A stretch of DNA of 39,370 nucleotides, taken from NCBI GenBank assembly GCA_913060565.1, contig CAJXRU010000027.1:1-39370 (forward strand), written 5' to 3'. Below, one piece after another: positions 17,513 to 26,610 of the stretch; positions within the stretch are counted from its first letter, which is position 1, and each line of letters opens with the position of its first letter. The DNA comes from an uncultured Gammaproteobacteria bacterium. Its GTDB lineage: Bacteria; Pseudomonadota; Gammaproteobacteria; Enterobacterales; Psychrobiaceae. The position numbers and the translations under genes are program-made. The notes under the pieces were generated by a model. The model was not told the origin of the DNA, did no database searches, and saw only the letters and a program-made list of their open reading frames with translations.

Positions 17513-18010
17513 CTAACTACTTTTGGTGCGATGAATAAACTGAGCAAAGAGTGACTCAACACGTTCGAGGGACGAAGTTAGCCGATGATCTCCGTCTATT
17601 AAATACAAAGGGCACTGCATGCGCTGTGCGTAGCGCATTGAACATTGTGGCGCAATAACATCATCAGACCATCCATGAACAATTTCTACGTTTGGATGAA
17701 ATGGGTATATCTGAACCTGATAACCTTCAATATAAAGCGCAGGTGCAAGCAAAAAAATCCCTTTAATATCGAATGTCTCTGAAGAAACTAAGGAGACATA
17801 GCCTCCCATACTCGAGCCGACTAATACCACGTCATCAGTCTCTCTTGCTAGTACAGCATTTAAGCGTTGCACTCTTTTATCAGGATCTAACGTATCGGAA
17901 TAATCAATGCTTTCTACCGTGCAGTCAAACGATGTGGCAACCTCCGCTAAACGCTTTATTTTAGAGCCCCAAGGTCCACTTTCTTTGCCATGTGAGAAAA
18001 TAATTTTCAT
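17513..18010 (-). CDS. small alpha/beta hydrolase
   Basis: This 165-residue, cytosolic alpha/beta-fold protein starts with FSHGKESGPWGSKI, a common opening in small YqiA-like hydrolases. The nucleophile elbow GSSMGG places Ser67. The likely acid is Asp116 or Asp117 in HGWSDDVI, and the His is His142 in DGDHRL, so the triad seems complete. The substrate is unknown; esterase or thioesterase activity is likely from the fold. It stands alone between pdxB and an unknown gene, with 128 bases on the pdxB side and no visible terminator. Confidence 0.85.
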   Translation of the reverse strand: MKIIFSHGKESGPWGSKIKRLAEVATSFDCTVESIDYSDTLDPDKRVQRLNAVLARETDDVVLVGSSMGGYVSLVSSETFDIKGIFLLAPALYIEGYQVQIYPFHPNVEIVHGWSDDVIAPQCSMRYAQRMQCPLYLIDGDHRLTSSLERVESLFAQFIHRTKSS

Positions 18011-18085
18011 TTAATCTGCCACCCTCATTAGATGGCTATCATAGCCGTGCGCAACACAGATTAAAATGGTTTAGGTTAGGTACTT

Positions 18086-18541
18086 TCAAATGTTTTTAAC
18101 GATTAATTCCGTTTCTGTAATACAGGCAAGAATACGAGTAATGCAGTCTTGCGTGTCAGTGGCTTGCATCTCATTGCCATCCATTAATACATACCGTGAT
18201 TGGTCTAACCCCAATAAATTCGAAAAATAAAAAGATTCTTTCCAAAACTTGCAAGCAATTGGTGGTTGTTCAAGAAATGCATCACAAACCGCTACGTCTT
18301 TTACATAACAGAATACGCCTAGCGCTTTATGTTTATAGACCTTTATATAAACCCCTTTAGGCCAGTGCTTAAGACGAATATCTAAATCGTACTTTATGTC
18401 TTCACTTTCTTTTTTAACCACTGTTTTTTTGACTTCAAAAACCCCTCGCCACTCATCGTACATATCATCACTAAAAATGGATGTTTCAATGGTTTCAAAT
18501 TGACGCTCTATGTTTGCTGTAATTAATTGAATATCTTTCAC
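18086..18541 (-). CDS. hypothetical protein
   Basis: I do not recognise this 151-residue protein. It has no signal peptide or membrane segment, is of mixed charge, and contains several Cys residues and aromatic clusters (GVFCYVKDVAVCDAF, KFWKESFYF). It begins at the ATG at 18541, and the hydrolase gene follows 75 bases later on the same strand. The base composition is like its neighbours. It could be an accessory gene of limited spread. No function is proposed. Confidence 0.6.
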   Translation of the reverse strand: MKDIQLITANIERQFETIETSIFSDDMYDEWRGVFEVKKTVVKKESEDIKYDLDIRLKHWPKGVYIKVYKHKALGVFCYVKDVAVCDAFLEQPPIACKFWKESFYFSNLLGLDQSRYVLMDGNEMQATDTQDCITRILACITETELIVKNI

Positions 18542-18781
18542 GATGGTGATTCCTTATTAACATACCAGGATTAAATAATTCGCCATGCTACTGAGCATTA
18601 AAATAGCTGTAAAGTGTCGTCACCACAGTAATATTTATGCGTTGATAAGTATTTCTTTTAGCGCCTGAGTTCCGCTTGTATCAAGGGTTTTATACCAGCA
18701 ATTGACGCGTTCTTGAAAATACAATTATTGGAAATGAGCGAACTGCGCTACAGTGGCGCTTTTGAACATTGAGATACCTAT

Positions 18782-19969
18782 TTGCGCCCCTCAATATTGA
18801 CAGAACGCCAATACCTCACCTATTTATCCGGCAGTATATTTTCAACGCAAGGATTATGGATTCAACGAATGACTATTGGCTGGATGATGTGGGAATGCAC
18901 TCGCTCCGAAGTCTGGTTAGGCGCGTTGGCATTTTTAATGTTTTTTCCGACAGTGATCTTTGGACCATTATTCGGTGTTATGGTCGATCGCGTCAACCGC
19001 CAATGTGCAGCGATTGTGACTAGTCTTATACTAGCAATAATATCCAGTGCTCTAGCAGTTTTAGTGTACTTTGAAATCGACAACCAATATGTATTACTGA
19101 CGTTTGCCGCACTGATTGGTATTGCTAACAGTGCCTACCAATCAATTCGGCTTTCGTTTGTGCCGGAGCTTGTTAGTATCAGTAACATGCCCAAAGCCGT
19201 TGCAATTAACGCCATTTTATACAACACCTCGCGTTTTATTGGACCGATGATAGCGGGTTTTTTAATGCTTCACTTTGGCAATCAAATAACGCTGCTTGTG
19301 GTAGCGATGTGCTATTTACCGTTAACTTTTGTCCTGTGTGTCATCAACGTACCTGCTAAATTAGTCACCGACAACAAGCGATTCACTTTCTTCGATGATA
19401 TCAAGGCGGGTGTTAACTATGCGTTCAACTCTAAGTTAATTTCACAATTATTAATCGTCATTGGAATTTCCGCACTATTAGGTCGTGGCCTACTGGAGAT
19501 ATTGCCAGCAACCATCGATGTTATTTACAACATGGGCGTACAAGAATTAGCATGGTTAAATTCAGCCGTTGGCATTGGCTCAATCATGTCAGCACTCATG
19601 CAATCAAACCCAACACCAAATAAACTAATGAGAGCAGTAACCATCGGCTCCATCGGCTCTGGCGCATTATTGATTTTCTTTACGATGACGAGCCAGTTTG
19701 TGGTTGGCTTATTGATTATTGGCGGGCTTGGTTTTTGCGGTACTTTGTGCGGCGTAGGAACCCAATCACTTATTCAAACTTCAGTCCCGAGTGAGTTTAG
19801 AGGACGAGTCATGAGTTTATGGGGGGCGATTAATATTGGCGTCGGCGCTGTCGGAGGATTGCTATTTGGAGTAATGACTGAATATTTCGGTTATCCGATA
19901 TCTCTGGTGACTCTTGGCAGCCTGTGTATCCTTTGTGCTCATTTAAGTACAAAGGACAACATAAATTAA
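18782..19969 (+). CDS. MFS transporter (MFS_3-like exporter)
   Basis: This 395-residue, 12-helix inner-membrane protein belongs to the major facilitator superfamily and is closest to the EntS/MFS_3 exporter group. Visible features are a cytoplasmic loop GVMVDRVNRQ between helices 2 and 3 (the MFS motif A region), FRGRVMSLWGAINIGVGAVGG in the second half, and evenly spaced hydrophobic stretches. No ATG exists at the 5' end of the frame. An in-frame TGA at 18770 limits the start to TTG at 18782 or TTG at 18797; I use the first. The substrate is unknown. It converges with the small gene at 19994-20437. Confidence 0.85.
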   Translation: MRPSILTERQYLTYLSGSIFSTQGLWIQRMTIGWMMWECTRSEVWLGALAFLMFFPTVIFGPLFGVMVDRVNRQCAAIVTSLILAIISSALAVLVYFEIDNQYVLLTFAALIGIANSAYQSIRLSFVPELVSISNMPKAVAINAILYNTSRFIGPMIAGFLMLHFGNQITLLVVAMCYLPLTFVLCVINVPAKLVTDNKRFTFFDDIKAGVNYAFNSKLISQLLIVIGISALLGRGLLEILPATIDVIYNMGVQELAWLNSAVGIGSIMSALMQSNPTPNKLMRAVTIGSIGSGALLIFFTMTSQFVVGLLIIGGLGFCGTLCGVGTQSLIQTSVPSEFRGRVMSLWGAINIGVGAVGGLLFGVMTEYFGYPISLVTLGSLCILCAHLSTKDNIN

Positions 19970-19993
19970 TTAAGAATTAGTGATCTATTCTTT

Positions 19994-20437
19994 TTAAGAG
20001 CTAGTTGTATCAGAAACCAATTCAACCGTTATTTGCTGGCTAGTGACATTTTGACTGAACCAACTTGTTTCATTGACGACAGTCACCTTAATAGATAGAC
20101 CACCTTTACCCATTTGAGCTAACACATTAGCTGCCATTTCGCGGACGGTATCCCAATCTGCGTGGGTTTCTAACTCGCACCAGAATGGCTCATACGACTC
20201 ACAATTTCGTGCTTCAAAAAAACTATCAATCTCTGCGATAGCGTCCGCTTCAGTTGCTGTTAAAAGCCTCTTTTCCAACAACTGAGATTTAAACTCATTA
20301 AAATGAAAATCTAGGTCGATAGCCATTTCTTCTTCGGCGTTACCAATGCCATGAGCTTCTAATTGAAGTGCTGGTTTTGAAGAAATGATGACGAGTAACT
20401 TTAATAGCTCTTCGTAATGATAATTGATGTAATCCAT
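19994..20437 (-). CDS. hypothetical protein
   Basis: I do not recognise this 147-residue acidic protein. It looks soluble, with a helical N-terminal half (YHYEELLKLLVIISS) and a beta-type C-terminal end (LSIKVTVVNETSWFSQNV). The frame can be read from a GTG at 20446, but GGAG lies eight bases before the ATG at 20437, which sets that start. The gene faces the MFS gene with only 24 bases between stops. That gap holds a weak AT hairpin (AAGAAT/ATTCTT, 19972-19992) that might serve as a terminator. No function is proposed. Confidence 0.65.
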   Translation of the reverse strand: MDYINYHYEELLKLLVIISSKPALQLEAHGIGNAEEEMAIDLDFHFNEFKSQLLEKRLLTATEADAIAEIDSFFEARNCESYEPFWCELETHADWDTVREMAANVLAQMGKGGLSIKVTVVNETSWFSQNVTSQQITVELVSDTTSS

Positions 20438-20445
20438 GATTTTCA

Positions 20446-20449
20446 CTCC
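20446..20449 (-). promoter_or_regulatory. ribosome binding site deciding the 20437 start
   Basis: GGAG on the - strand is eight bases upstream of the ATG at 20437. It overlaps the alternative GTG codon, which rules that codon out. Confidence 0.75.
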
Positions 20450-20650
20450 ACAGGCCGTAAATAAAGCCCAAAAAAACTTTTATAAAAATTAGTCATTTAA
20501 AAATGAAAAGCTAACTAGCTTCTCCATGGTCTAACAATATATTAACGCAGAAATATCACCACATTAAATCGGATAAATTTGTGCAATTCATACGTTAGGT
20601 CACACTCTAACAGCTGTTAAATATTTCACGAATACAAAATGTCCACAAAC

Positions 20651-20681
20651 AAAAAAGCCACCGAACTCTCATTCGATGGCT
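20651..20681 (-). terminator. terminator after fabB
   Basis: AGCCACCGAA (20656-20665) pairs with TTCGATGGCT (20672-20681), with one mismatch and a six-base loop. The A-tract at 20651-20656 is the - strand U-run. It lies 37 bases after the fabB stop. Confidence 0.82.
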
Positions 20682-20718
20682 TACGCATGTTTAGTAAAGC
20701 GAAACTAGCAAATACTAA

Positions 20719-21933
20719 TTATTTTTCAAACTTTTGAAAAACTAATGTTGCGTTAGTACCGCCAAAACCGAAACTGTTTGACATAAGTGTCGTTAACTTC
20801 TTCTCTTGCAGTTCTGTTACTACAGGTAAACCAGCAGCAGCTTCATCAACTTCTTCAACGTTAATTGATGGTGCAATGAAATCATTTTCCATCATTAATA
20901 GTGAGTAAATTGCTTCGTGAACACCCGCCGCACCTAGTGCATGACCCGTTAATGATTTAGTTGAACCAAATGCTGGTAGCTTTTCGCCAAATAGCTCTTT
21001 GATTGCGCCTAACTCTTTTACGTCACCTACTGGCGTTGATGTACCGTGAGTATTGATGTACTCGATATCACCGTTTGTTGTCGCCATCGCTTGTTGCATA
21101 CAACGTACAGCGCCTTCGCCTGAAGGTGCAACCATGTCGTAACCATCAGATGTCGCACCGTAACCTACGATTTCTGCGTAGATGTGTGCGCCACGCGCTA
21201 ATGCGTGCTCTAGTTCTTCAACAACAACCATACCGCCGCCGCCAGAGATTACGAAACCGTCGCGGTTTGCGTCATAAGTACGTGATGCTTTCTCTGGTGT
21301 TTCATTGTATTTCGTAGACAACGCGCCCATCGCATCAAAGCCCATTGCTAGCGTCCAATCAACTTCTTCGCCGCCACCTGCAAATACAATATCTTGTTTA
21401 CCAAGTTGAATTTGCTCTAGTGCGTGACCAATACAATGTGCTGATGTTGCACACGCTGAACTGATTGAGTAGTTAACACCTTTGATTTTAAACGGTGTTG
21501 CTAATGTTGCAGAGGTTGTGCTCGACATGATTTTTGGTACTAGGTAAGGACCAACACGTTTTACGCCTTTGTCACGTAATTTGTCAGCGCTAATCACTTG
21601 ATCAGATGAAGATGCACCACCACTACCCGCTAACAGACCAGTACGAACATTTGATACCATCTCAGGTGTAAGTTTTGAATCATCAATGGCTTGTTGCATG
21701 GCTACGTATGCGTATGCTGCTGCATTACCCATAAAGCGCATTGCTTTACGGTCGATATGCTCGCTAGGATCTAAATCAATATTGCCCCATACCTGACTAC
21801 GTAAGCCAACTTCTTTAAATTGCTCTGAGTAGCTAATACCACTGCGCCCTTCGCGCAATGCTTGAGTTACTTCTTCTGCGTTATTACCAATACTTGATAC
21901 TACGCCTAAACCTGTGATGACGGCACGTTTCAT
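20719..21933 (-). CDS. fabB: 3-oxoacyl-ACP synthase I
   Basis: FabB condenses malonyl-ACP with acyl-ACP and is needed for unsaturated fatty acid synthesis in gammaproteobacteria. With the start at 21933 the product is 404 residues (E. coli 406) and begins [18 protein letters not shown], as in E. coli. The catalytic Cys is in [16 protein letters not shown]. The two His residues are in [11 protein letters not shown] and [14 protein letters not shown], the latter following the active-site Lys in FGSTKS. AGGA lies six bases before the chosen ATG. Eleven extra codons upstream remain open but are not needed. The gene is divergent from mnmC, as in many gammaproteobacteria, and is followed by a terminator. 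Confidence 0.98.
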   Translation of the reverse strand: MKRAVITGLGVVSSIGNNAEEVTQALREGRSGISYSEQFKEVGLRSQVWGNIDLDPSEHIDRKAMRFMGNAAAYAYVAMQQAIDDSKLTPEMVSNVRTGLLAGSGGASSSDQVISADKLRDKGVKRVGPYLVPKIMSSTTSATLATPFKIKGVNYSISSACATSAHCIGHALEQIQLGKQDIVFAGGGEEVDWTLAMGFDAMGALSTKYNETPEKASRTYDANRDGFVISGGGGMVVVEELEHALARGAHIYAEIVGYGATSDGYDMVAPSGEGAVRCMQQAMATTNGDIEYINTHGTSTPVGDVKELGAIKELFGEKLPAFGSTKSLTGHALGAAGVHEAIYSLLMMENDFIAPSINVEEVDEAAAGLPVVTELQEKKLTTLMSNSFGFGGTNATLVFQKFEK

Positions 21934-22024
21934 TTTAAATCCTGTTGTTTCATAAACTGCCCGCATTGTAATAAGTTTCTATTAGCTTAGTGGTCAGCTT
22001 TCATGACGAATTAGCCTAAATAAG

Positions 22025-24100
22025 GTGATATACTATCTGATATTATGCGACACGAGTATTAAACATTTGTTTAAACAGAAAAAAAATACTATTTCAGCAG
22101 CGAATTTGAGCTGGAATGAGAACGGAGAGCCAACGTCCGTTGAGTTTGACGATATCTACTTCAATACTGCAGATGGCCTCGATGAAACCACCTATGTATT
22201 CATTGATAAAAACTATTTACTGCAGCGTTGGCATGATTGCACCAGTGCATTCTATGTTATCGGTGAGACCGGATTTGGCAGTGGCTTGAATTTTTTGGTG
22301 ACTTGGCAACATTTTACGCGCTTTAGAACCGAAAATCCTGCGCACCCTCTTAAACGCCTTTACTTCATTAGTTTTGAGAAATATCCATTATCTGAAAATG
22401 ATCTTGTTAAAGCTCACGACCGCTGGCCGTCTTTAGCAGGACAAGCGGGTCAATTACAAAGCCAGTACCCTGTGGCCATGGCGGGTTGTCATCGCCTTCC
22501 TTTTTCAATAACGCCGGAAGGCGATAGCACGGTTATTTTAGATTTGTGGTTTGGTGATATCAAAGACACCATTACCCAATTATCTGTGCCAGCAAATGGG
22601 CTCGTTGATTCTTGGTTTTTAGATGGGTTCGCCCCAAGTAAAAACCCCGAGATGTGGAATCAAGCGCTATACAACAATATGGCGAAGCTCTCTAAAGACA
22701 ATGCATCGCTAGCAACCTTTACCGCTGCAGGTGACGTTAGACGGGGATTACAAGACGCAGGTTTTATCATTAAAAAAGCGAAAGGCTTTGGTAAAAAGCG
22801 GGAAATGATAACGGCATTATTTAACCGCAGCACACCATATACAACCCACAACCCTTGGTATCACCGCCCTGCACTCTCATCCGAAACTCAGCGCGTGACC
22901 ATCATAGGCGGTGGCGTGGCCAGCACTTCCCTGGCCTATGCACTGGCACAACGAGGAATCGACAGTGAAATCATCTGTCAGGATGATGAACTTGCTATAG
23001 GCGCGTCAGGTAATCTACAGGGCGGTTTTTATCCACTGTTAAATAGCCAACATGATTTCCTGTCTCAATACTACAGCCATGGTTTTCACTATGCCAAGAA
23101 TCAATATTGCGCGCTAATCAATGACGATTCATCTGTTGGTGACTTGTGCGGCGTATTGTCATTAGACAGTGATGAAAAAACGTCAACAGCTCATAAAAAG
23201 GTCATCGATAGTGATATTTTTCCACAAGAACTTGTCCGCGCAGTTGATTCAGCAACGGCTAGTGAGCTAAGCGGCGTCGCGATCGCCCACAATGCGCTCT
23301 ATTACTCGACGGGCGGTTGGATCTCCCCTAAACAACTAACAAAGTCACTACTTGCAAAAGCGCAAACACGAGCGTCAGTTAAAGTTAGGTTCAATAGTCA
23401 GGTGTCTTCGATGGTTTTTGACGGTCATCAATGGCAGCTTGCCCTACAAGATGAGACTCATCAAGCAACCACCGTCATTATCGCATCCGGTCATGAAATG
23501 ATAAACTTTACTCAGTGTGAGCATTTGCCGTTGTATGCCACCGCCGGTCAAGTTAGCCACGTAACAGAATCACAGCAAAGTGGGCCTTTAAACATGGTGC
23601 TGTGTTATCAAGGTTACATGACGCCCAGTAACAAAGGCCAACACTGCCTAGGCGCTAGTTTTAATCGTGACGTCAGTGGCTATGCCGTCAATGATATCGA
23701 ACATCAGCAAAACGTCGATAAACTAAACAGTGATGTACCCAGTTTAAGATTTAATAACCTCAGCACAATTAATGGCGGAAAAGTCGGTGTGAGGGGCAGT
23801 GTAAAAGATCATTTGCCAATGGTGGGTGCAGTACCTGACTATCTGCAAACTAAATCAACTTATAGTGATTTACACAAAGGAAAGCCAGCTCATAAATACC
23901 CGAACGCGCCAGTTCATCAGAAATTATTTATGTTAGGTGGCCTAGGCTCTCGCGGGCTTTGCTCAGCGCCAATGTTAAGCGAGATCCTCAGTTGTCAGCT
24001 TACCCAAGAACCATTGCCAGTTTCCCAGCAACTCCTAGATCAACTCAATCCAAATCGTTATTGGATAAAACAGTTAAAGAAGCATAATGTCGACATTTAA
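22025..24100 (+). CDS. mnmC: bifunctional tRNA mnm5s2U biosynthesis protein MnmC
   Basis: MnmC finishes the 5-methylaminomethyl-2-thiouridine at tRNA wobble position 34. The C-terminal FAD domain removes the carboxymethyl group and the N-terminal domain methylates the amine with SAM. The N-terminal half shows FDDIYFNTADGLDETTYVF, the SAM motif ETGFGSGLNFL and WFLDGFAPSKNPEMW. The C-terminal half starts near residue 290 with the FAD motif VTIIGGGVASTSLAYAL and has SGNLQGGFYPLL. The start is uncertain: no ATG lies in frame near the conserved N-terminus. Candidates are GTG at 22025 and TTG at 22067. The first adds about 20 residues beyond the E. coli N-terminus, and AAGG abuts it rather than preceding it. 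The 3' end overlaps trmN by 14 bases. Confidence 0.94.
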   Translation: MIYYLILCDTSIKHLFKQKKNTISAANLSWNENGEPTSVEFDDIYFNTADGLDETTYVFIDKNYLLQRWHDCTSAFYVIGETGFGSGLNFLVTWQHFTRFRTENPAHPLKRLYFISFEKYPLSENDLVKAHDRWPSLAGQAGQLQSQYPVAMAGCHRLPFSITPEGDSTVILDLWFGDIKDTITQLSVPANGLVDSWFLDGFAPSKNPEMWNQALYNNMAKLSKDNASLATFTAAGDVRRGLQDAGFIIKKAKGFGKKREMITALFNRSTPYTTHNPWYHRPALSSETQRVTIIGGGVASTSLAYALAQRGIDSEIICQDDELAIGASGNLQGGFYPLLNSQHDFLSQYYSHGFHYAKNQYCALINDDSSVGDLCGVLSLDSDEKTSTAHKKVIDSDIFPQELVRAVDSATASELSGVAIAHNALYYSTGGWISPKQLTKSLLAKAQTRASVKVRFNSQVSSMVFDGHQWQLALQDETHQATTVIIASGHEMINFTQCEHLPLYATAGQVSHVTESQQSGPLNMVLCYQGYMTPSNKGQHCLGASFNRDVSGYAVNDIEHQQNVDKLNSDVPSLRFNNLSTINGGKVGVRGSVKDHLPMVGAVPDYLQTKSTYSDLHKGKPAHKYPNAPVHQKLFMLGGLGSRGLCSAPMLSEILSCQLTQEPLPVSQQLLDQLNPNRYWIKQLKKHNVDI

Positions 24101-24812
24101 ATTACAGCAGTTCTCCGTGCGTCAAAGGGACAATGCCATGAAAGTATGCACTGATAGTCTGATCTTCGGCGCCTTAATACCTGTTAAGGATGTAGCCCGT
24201 GTATTAGATATCGGTGGTGGTACCGCGCTATTATCTCTAATGGCTGCACAGCGCGGTGCCCATCATGTCACCACTGTCGAATTAATTGAAACCAGCAGTC
24301 AAGAAGCAGCCTATAACGTCGCTCAGTCGCCTTGGCATGACTGTATTGACGTAATAACTTGTGATATCAATAATTACACCGCACAAGAGCCGTTCGACCT
24401 TATCATCTCAAACCCACCATTTTTTGATAACCACCTTAAAAATGACGATACATTACGTAATACAGCGCGTCATACCGATACATTGAGCTATCGTCAATTA
24501 TTAGAACAGGCAAAATCATTACTAACGCCCAATGGAGTGATTGCGCTCTTATTGCCTATCCATTCCCTACATGCCATAGACGATATCGCACAGTCGATTG
24601 ATTTAGTTATCAGCAAGCAAATAGATCTTGTTACGACCAAGGGCGGCACAGCCAAAGTTGCAGTTATCGAATTAGTGTCATCGCTAAGTGTCAATGAAAC
24701 TATTCAATCCTCTGCCCACAGCACTTTGACGATATATGACAGTCATCAGCAATATAGCGAACAAAGCACTCGTTTATTGCAAGATTTTTTGCTACGGTTT
24801 AAACAAATTTAG
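24087..24812 (+). CDS. trmN: tRNA1(Val) (adenine(37)-N6)-methyltransferase
   Basis: This 241-residue SAM-dependent enzyme, the YfiC/TrmN6 family, methylates N6 of A37 in tRNA-Val. It begins with LQQFSVRQRDNAMKVCTDSLIFGA, typical of the family. The SAM motif VLDIGGGTALLSLMAAQ and the adenine-methylase motif NPPFF are present. It overlaps the end of mnmC by 14 bases, so the two tRNA-modification genes are probably translated together. The length is close to E. coli TrmN (245). Confidence 0.92.
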   Translation: MSTFKLQQFSVRQRDNAMKVCTDSLIFGALIPVKDVARVLDIGGGTALLSLMAAQRGAHHVTTVELIETSSQEAAYNVAQSPWHDCIDVITCDINNYTAQEPFDLIISNPPFFDNHLKNDDTLRNTARHTDTLSYRQLLEQAKSLLTPNGVIALLLPIHSLHAIDDIAQSIDLVISKQIDLVTTKGGTAKVAVIELVSSLSVNETIQSSAHSTLTIYDSHQQYSEQSTRLLQDFLLRFKQI

Positions 24813-24845
24813 TGGTCTTCAATATTTAACGCTTAGGATTTTAGC

Positions 24846-26177
24846 TTGCAAGAACGTTCTACTGATTTAGTTAACTGGTTTCGCCAGTCAGCACCTTATG
24901 TCAATGCTCACCGCGGCAAAACATTTGTCATCATGTTAGGTGGGGAATGTATCGCCCATGACAACTTTTACAATATCGTCAATGATATATCGCTGCTCAA
25001 TTCACTTGGCATAAAAGTGGTTGTCGTTTATGGCGCTCGCCCGCAAATTGAAGCGCGATTGTCAGAGCAAGGCATCGAAAGCCGTTTTCATAAGCAAACG
25101 AGAATTACCTGTGATTCAGCGTTTTCCCAAATAAAACAAATTGTTGGTCAACTACAATTTGAAATCAATGCCCAATTATCAATGGGACTCATCAATACGC
25201 CAATGCAAGGCGCAAACATTAATGTAGTCAGTGGCAATTTTGTTACTGCACAGCCTATTGGGATTGTTGATGGCGTCGATTATCTCTACAGCGGTAAAGT
25301 AAGACGTATTGACACCCAAGGTATAAAACGACAACTGGATCAACAAGCAATTGTTTTGGTCAGTATCATTGGTTATTCAGCAACTGGTGAGAGTTTTAAT
25401 CTAAGCGCCGAAGAAATAGCAACGCAGTTATCCATCAAACTTGGCGCTGACAAAATGATAGGGTTTGCATCGGAACGCGGTGTGCTTACAGATGATGGCG
25501 AAGTGATCCCAGAGCTACTCCCTGACCAAGCATCAGAGCGATTAACAAAACTTGAAGCGCAAGGTCGAGTTCTCAGTGGCACCGCCACCTATTTACGTGC
25601 AGCAATCGCAGCATGTAATGCGGAAGTTGCTCGTAGTCACCTAGTGAGTTATCAACTTGACGGTGCCTTGCTGCAAGAGCTATTTTCTCGTGACGGTATA
25701 GGAACGCAAATTGTCATGGCAAGCTCAGAGCAGCTGCGCCAAGCGACAATCGATGACATTGGCGGCATTATGGATTTGATCAAGCCCTTGGAAGAACAAG
25801 GACTATTGGTGAAACGTTCCCGTGAACAATTAGAAACGGAAATTGACAAGTTCTCTATTGTCATGCGCGACGGGTTAGTCATCGGATGTGCGGCGTTATA
25901 TCCAGCAAAAGATAACAAAATTGGTGAAATGGCTTGCGTTGCGACACATCCCGAGTATCGTAAGGCCTCACGTGGTGATGCTATTGTAAAAGCAATTAGT
26001 ACACAGGCACTCAAGTTAGGCTTATCGCAGCTGTTTGTGTTAACAACGAGCTCAATTCACTGGTTTAGAGAGCGTGGTTTTAATCCTGTGACTATTGACC
26101 AATTGCCTGTTGAGAAACAAGTACTGTATAACTATCAGCGTAACTCAAAAATATTAATTAAAGATCTTACAGCCTAA
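24846..26177 (+). CDS. argA: N-acetylglutamate synthase
   Basis: ArgA makes N-acetylglutamate from glutamate and acetyl-CoA, the first step of arginine synthesis, and is usually inhibited by arginine. The product is 443 residues, equal to E. coli ArgA. The N-terminal amino-acid-kinase-like domain (about 1-290) contains [18 protein letters not shown] and [15 protein letters not shown]. The C-terminal GNAT domain (about 295-443) has [19 protein letters not shown], the acetyl-CoA loop. The start is TTG at 24846, seven bases after AGGA, and gives the family N-terminus. It is 33 bases downstream of trmN on the same strand. No ARG box was identified. Confidence 0.97.
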   Translation: MQERSTDLVNWFRQSAPYVNAHRGKTFVIMLGGECIAHDNFYNIVNDISLLNSLGIKVVVVYGARPQIEARLSEQGIESRFHKQTRITCDSAFSQIKQIVGQLQFEINAQLSMGLINTPMQGANINVVSGNFVTAQPIGIVDGVDYLYSGKVRRIDTQGIKRQLDQQAIVLVSIIGYSATGESFNLSAEEIATQLSIKLGADKMIGFASERGVLTDDGEVIPELLPDQASERLTKLEAQGRVLSGTATYLRAAIAACNAEVARSHLVSYQLDGALLQELFSRDGIGTQIVMASSEQLRQATIDDIGGIMDLIKPLEEQGLLVKRSREQLETEIDKFSIVMRDGLVIGCAALYPAKDNKIGEMACVATHPEYRKASRGDAIVKAISTQALKLGLSQLFVLTTSSIHWFRERGFNPVTIDQLPVEKQVLYNYQRNSKILIKDLTA

Positions 26178-26211
26178 TCGCGGTAATTATCAGAAACAAC
26201 ATTGGGATAGC

Positions 26212-26565
26212 ATGAAACACCTTAAAAAGATCCACCGCGCGCCCATTCGCGTTTCTCGTATTCAAGGTCGACGAATGCGTAATAACTTTCGTCGCTCGAT
26301 GCTTGATTTAAAAATAGCATTAGCCCAAGAAAAAGAAGAAACCAAAGAGATGCTGCAAATCTATGGCAAAGGGATCAAAGGCCAAGCGGACAAACAAGAT
26401 TTAGCCGTAGCTCACGCACAGTTTTTTGACTTACTAAAGGGTTTGGGTCTTGGCGTCTTCGCAGTACTTCCTTTTGCACCTATTACTATCCCCGTCATTA
26501 TCAAGCTCGCTAAAGCAGTTGGCGTTGATGTTCTGCCAAGTTCCTTTAATCAAAAAGATAAATAG
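26212..26565 (+). CDS. small LETM1-like protein
   Basis: This 117-residue basic protein has a Lys/Arg-rich N-terminus (about 1-32), a charged helix (about 32-60), and a hydrophobic C-terminal segment LLKGLGLGVFAVLPFAPITI followed by KLAKAVGVDVLPSSF. That last part resembles the LETM1 ribosome-binding-domain pattern, in which a PF...P...KL...LPSTF string follows a membrane helix. The match is visual and short, so the family call is tentative. The gene lies 34 bases after argA and may be in its operon. A convergent terminator follows. The function in bacteria is unknown; membrane or ribosome association is inference only. Confidence 0.65.
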   Translation: MKHLKKIHRAPIRVSRIQGRRMRNNFRRSMLDLKIALAQEKEETKEMLQIYGKGIKGQADKQDLAVAHAQFFDLLKGLGLGVFAVLPFAPITIPVIIKLAKAVGVDVLPSSFNQKDK

Positions 26566-26574
26566 TTACTGCGA

Positions 26575-26600
26575 TAAAAAAGCCAGCAATTACGCTGGCT
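26575..26600 (-). terminator. terminator between the LETM1-like gene and thrE
   Basis: AGCCAGC (26581-26587) pairs with GCTGGCT (26594-26600), with a six-base loop. The A-tract just upstream makes a U-run on the - strand. It mainly serves the thrE-like gene but may also stop the + strand argA transcript. Confidence 0.78.
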
Positions 26601-26610
26601 TACTATTGTT

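Noticed and set aside
18702-18725. TTGACG and TACAAT upstream of the MFS gene as a promoter
   Set aside because: The hexamers match consensus fairly well, but the spacer is only 12 bases, too short for sigma-70.
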